Source: Methylomonas sp.
Lineage (GTDB): Bacteria; Pseudomonadota; Gammaproteobacteria; Methylococcales; Methylomonadaceae
DNA: 58,876 bases
Assembly: GCA_026988155.1 (NCBI GenBank)
Contig: JALSLW010000016.1
Span: 1-58,876, forward strand
Reading direction: 5' to 3'
The notes under the pieces are model-generated. The model saw only the letters and a program-made list of their open reading frames with translations. It was not told the DNA's origin and did no database searches. The position numbers and the translations under genes were made by a program. Shown in pieces: positions 56,370 through 58,876 of the stretch; position 1 is the stretch's first letter, and each line of letters begins with the position of its first letter.

Positions 56370-57095
56370 ATGACAGAACAGACACCTTGGACTCGTGAAG
56401 AATTTGAAGCAAAATTGCGGGGCATGGAGAATATGTATCATATTCACCATCCCATGCATACTTTGATGAATGAAGGCAAGCTCACTAAAAAGCAATTACA
56501 GGGCTGGGTTGCCAATCGGTTTTATTATCAAATAATGATTCCGATAAAAGATGCCAATATTCTGGCAAATTGCCCAGACCGTAAAACTCGCGCCTTATGG
56601 ACTCAGCGCATCCTAGACCATGACGGCCACCCTGGAGACCCAGGCGGCATTGAGGCTTGGGTTCAACTGGGTATGGCGGTTGGCATGACACGTGAAGAAG
56701 TCACTTCCTTAGAGCATGTTCTGCCTGCCGTACGCTTTGCTGTTGATGCCTATGTAAATTTTGCCAGACGCGCCGAATGGCATGAAGCCGCCAGCTCTTC
56801 ATTAACAGAAATGTTTGCACCTAAGATCCACAAACAGCGCCTAGACAATTGGCCAGAACTTTACCCCTGGATTGAAGAAGAAGGCTATATTTATTTTAAA
56901 AAACGTCTTTCAGAAGCACGCAGAGATGTGGAGCATGGTTTAGAAATCACCTTGGACTGGTATAAAACACGTAAACAGCAGGAACGCATGGTTGAGATTT
57001 TACAATTCAAGCTGGATGTTTTATGGTCGATGGCTGACGCTATGTATATCGCTTATGTAAATGATATGCCACCATACTTTAATGTTGAAAAATAA
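56370..57095 (+). CDS. pqqC: pyrroloquinoline-quinone synthase PqqC
   Basis: 241-aa TENA/THI-4-like oxidase performing the final ring closure and oxidation. Signature residues lie in [32 protein letters not shown] and [12 protein letters not shown]. Intact length. The gap to pqqD is unusually long because of an inserted palindromic repeat. Confidence 0.96.
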   Translation: MTEQTPWTREEFEAKLRGMENMYHIHHPMHTLMNEGKLTKKQLQGWVANRFYYQIMIPIKDANILANCPDRKTRALWTQRILDHDGHPGDPGGIEAWVQLGMAVGMTREEVTSLEHVLPAVRFAVDAYVNFARRAEWHEAASSSLTEMFAPKIHKQRLDNWPELYPWIEEEGYIYFKKRLSEARRDVEHGLEITLDWYKTRKQQERMVEILQFKLDVLWSMADAMYIAYVNDMPPYFNVEK

Positions 57096-57166
57096 ATACC
57101 CCCCATTTGGGAAAGTGTAACAGAGGAAAATTTTATAAAAAAGAAAAATATTCCTACTCTCTTTTC

Positions 57167-57249
57167 CTTGTTCCCAAGCTCTGCGTGGGAGCACATACCT
57201 GCTGAAAGCATAATAGCGTACACATTCCCACACAGAGCATGGGAACGAG
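57167..57249. repeat. palindromic repeat insertion (REP/MITE-like) between pqqC and pqqD
   Basis: Arms at 57167-57193 (starting CTTGTTCCCAAGCTCTG) and 57223-57249 (complement starting CTCGTTCCCATGCTCTG) match at about 23 of 27 positions and are separated by 29 bp. Each arm can also fold alone (TTCCCA...TGGGA). Related 'CTCGTTCCCACGCTCTGCG' repeats are widespread in gammaproteobacteria. It ends 11 bp before the pqqD ATG. Confidence 0.75.
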
Positions 57250-57259
57250 AAATTTAAAT

Positions 57260-57532
57260 ATGACAATAAATACAGAATTGACTATCAGCTTTTCCCCTAC
57301 TCACAGACTGCAATGGGAAGAAGCACAGCAAAAAGATGTTATTCTATACCCGGAAGGCATGGTAGAACTTAACCAAAGCTCTGCAGAAATATTAAAGCAC
57401 TGCGATGGTTCTCGTACACTTGCTCAAATTGTGACCGCTTTAGAAGAGAAATTCTCAACCAGTGGCTTAACAAATGACATTAGCAGTTTCCTAGAGGATG
57501 CATTAAAAAATGGCTGGATCCAACAACCTTAA
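57260..57532 (+). CDS. pqqD: PQQ biosynthesis chaperone PqqD
   Basis: 90-aa peptide-binding chaperone that presents PqqA to PqqE. The core is [20 protein letters not shown] and [19 protein letters not shown] 57260 is preferred; an in-frame ATG at 57239 lies inside the repeat arm. No strong ribosome site is visible, so expression may depend on read-through from pqqC. It overlaps pqqE by 23 nt. Confidence 0.93.
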   Translation: MTINTELTISFSPTHRLQWEEAQQKDVILYPEGMVELNQSSAEILKHCDGSRTLAQIVTALEEKFSTSGLTNDISSFLEDALKNGWIQQP

Positions 57533-58640
57533 AATCACCCCTCCCCGCTGGCTACTGGCAGAACTGACCTATAAATGTCCGTTGCAATGCCCTTACTGCT
57601 CCAACCCGCTAGACTATGCAAAACATAGCTCAGAAATCGGCACCGAAGACTGGAAACGCGTTTTAACACAGGCCAGAAAAATGGGTGCAGTACAGCTCGG
57701 CTTTTCCGGTGGCGAACCTTTAACCCGCCAGGATCTCCCAGAACTTGTTCAGCATGCCCGCCAATTGGGCTACTATTCAAACCTGATCACCTCTGGCTAT
57801 GGCTTAACAGAAGAAAAAATCGTTCAGTTAAAAGAAGCAGGACTAGACCATATTCAAGTCAGTATTCAGGCCAGCACACAGGAATTAAATGATCATTTGG
57901 CTGGCACGGAATCTTACGAAAACAAAAAGCAAGTTGCTCATTTAGTAAAAAAACATGGCTATCCGATGGTGCTATGCGTAGTTATCCATCGCGAAAACAT
58001 CCATCAAATGACTCAAATTTTAGAAATGGCTGAAGAACTGGGCGCAGACTACCTAGAATTGGCCAACACCCAATATTACGGCTGGGCGCACAAAAATAGG
58101 GATTTATTACTGCCCACCAAAGAACAGTTTGAAGAAGCTGAAGCTATCGCACAAGCCTATAAAGAAAAAGTCGCTGGAAAAATGAAAATCTATTATGTTA
58201 TTCCAGATTTTTACGAAGACCGCCCTAAAGCTTGCATGAATGGCTGGGGCACAACCTTTTTAACCATTGCACCAGATGGTGTAGCCCTGCCTTGCCATTC
58301 AGCGCGTGACCTGCCTGATTTAGATTGCCCAAGCGTCACTGACTATAGCATTGCAGAAATATGGAATGAATCTAAAGCATTCAATTTCTTTAGAGGCAAT
58401 GAATGGATGAAAGAGCCTTGTCGCAGCTGTGACGAAAAAGAAAAAGATTTTGGTGGCTGTCGCTGTCAGGCTTATATGCTGACCGGCGATATGTACAATA
58501 CAGACCCTGTTTGCAGTAAATCGCCAGATCATCACGTTATTGAAGAAGCTCTGGATGCTGCTAGAGTTAGCGCACTATCTGATAATGAAAAGCCGTTAAT
58601 CTTCAGAAACAGTAAAAATTCAAAAAAATACTCTGCTTAA
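57510..58640 (+). CDS. pqqE: radical SAM PqqA peptide cyclase PqqE
   Basis: 376 aa. Radical SAM triad CPLQCPYC (about 24-31) and a SPASM-type C-terminus with auxiliary cluster cysteines ([29 protein letters not shown]). It forms the Glu-Tyr C-C bond in PqqA. It overlaps pqqD and ends the operon; no pqqF follows within the window. Confidence 0.96.
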   Translation: MAGSNNLKITPPRWLLAELTYKCPLQCPYCSNPLDYAKHSSEIGTEDWKRVLTQARKMGAVQLGFSGGEPLTRQDLPELVQHARQLGYYSNLITSGYGLTEEKIVQLKEAGLDHIQVSIQASTQELNDHLAGTESYENKKQVAHLVKKHGYPMVLCVVIHRENIHQMTQILEMAEELGADYLELANTQYYGWAHKNRDLLLPTKEQFEEAEAIAQAYKEKVAGKMKIYYVIPDFYEDRPKACMNGWGTTFLTIAPDGVALPCHSARDLPDLDCPSVTDYSIAEIWNESKAFNFFRGNEWMKEPCRSCDEKEKDFGGCRCQAYMLTGDMYNTDPVCSKSPDHHVIEEALDAARVSALSDNEKPLIFRNSKNSKKYSA

Positions 58641-58753
58641 ATTTAACCTTTTAGAAACAAGACATAACCCCACGACTTTCCCATAAAAAAACAGTTAAAA
58701 AATATAGTACTCGGCGAACTGTCTAAAACAAAACCAAACAACCACTAGCTTCA

Positions 58754-58876
58754 TCAGTGTTCCCCTATCTGATGCACCCTCGGAACTAACTTGGCAACAA
58801 GCGCATTGATAAAGTTACTCAGCGACTTTCCGGTCATTATTGCATTTTGAACAGCCCTAATAGTATATGAGCTTAT
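58754..58876 (-). CDS. partial gene running off the right edge (C-terminal 40 residues)
   Basis: An open minus-strand frame covers the last 123 bases and ends at a TGA. It reads like real protein (IRAVQNAIMTGKSLSNFINA, then KLVPRVHQIGEH). Composition is coding-like, but the family was not recognised. The 113 bp between it and pqqE show nothing definite. Confidence 0.35.
   Translation of the reverse strand: MSSYTIRAVQNAIMTGKSLSNFINALVAKLVPRVHQIGEH

Overview
The window looks like chromosome of a gammaproteobacterium, most likely a methanotroph or methylotroph of the order Methylococcales. This is inferred from a pqqABCDE cluster (PQQ is the cofactor of methanol dehydrogenases), gammaproteobacterial gene orders (queG / nnr-tsaE-amiC, clpS-clpA next to infA, ubiG-phosphatase-yciK), an octaheme hydroxylamine-oxidoreductase-like cytochrome and two PEP-CTERM-type surface proteins. 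No rRNA or tRNA gene, complete insertion sequence or prophage was recognised.

Region 1 (about 1.9-16.9 kb) is a nitrogen-oxide locus. On the minus strand lie a formate/nitrite channel (FNT) with a membrane-anchored PP2C phosphatase-Ser/Thr kinase fusion downstream, and a second, soluble phosphatase-kinase fusion. On the plus strand lie a NarK/NasA transporter, an octaheme HAO-like cytochrome c, a nine-haem cytochrome c fused to a membrane cytochrome b, a second FNT, a PEP-CTERM protein, and nirB-nirD. No nitrate reductase gene is visible. Good sigma-54 (-24/-12) promoter matches precede the first FNT gene, the transporter gene and nirB, so the locus probably belongs to a nitrogen-controlled regulon. 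The HAO-like protein and the cytochrome b protein may form a quinol-fed periplasmic module acting on nitrite, NO or hydroxylamine. This is the strongest candidate here for an under-described system.

Region 2 (16.9-20.4 kb) has a PhzF-family isomerase, a stand-alone amino-acid adenylation enzyme and a translationally coupled acyl-CoA-dehydrogenase-like enzyme. They suggest a small-molecule pathway whose carrier protein is not in view. Region 3 (20.5-30.1 kb) is housekeeping: ubiG, a MupP/Gph phosphatase, yciK, sufT, infA, clpA/clpS, nudJ, mnmA, purB.

Region 4 (30.1-36.5 kb) has a truncated haemoglobin with a ferredoxin-type flavin reductase, facing a SufR-like regulator, which resembles an NO or redox response unit. 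Next come a sensor kinase with two different periplasmic binding domains, a DUF1244 gene and, overlapping that gene's stop codon, a short gene broken by a one-base frameshift.

Region 5 (36.5-48 kb) has yciB-yciI-bolA-ppiC, an orphan four-repeat CRISPR array with no cas genes, two adjacent dynamin-like GTPases, and the amiC-tsaE-nnr / queG group. Region 6 (48-58.9 kb) has a spermidine-synthase-like membrane protein with an apparent N-terminal frameshift, a second PEP-CTERM protein, a YcnI-like protein with a predicted mature N-terminal histidine (possible copper site), groES-groEL under a perfect CIRCE operator, moeB, and pqqABCDE with an attenuator after pqqA and a palindromic repeat insertion between pqqC and pqqD.

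Motifs and palindromes were read by eye. Family names rest on recognised motifs, and no database search was run.
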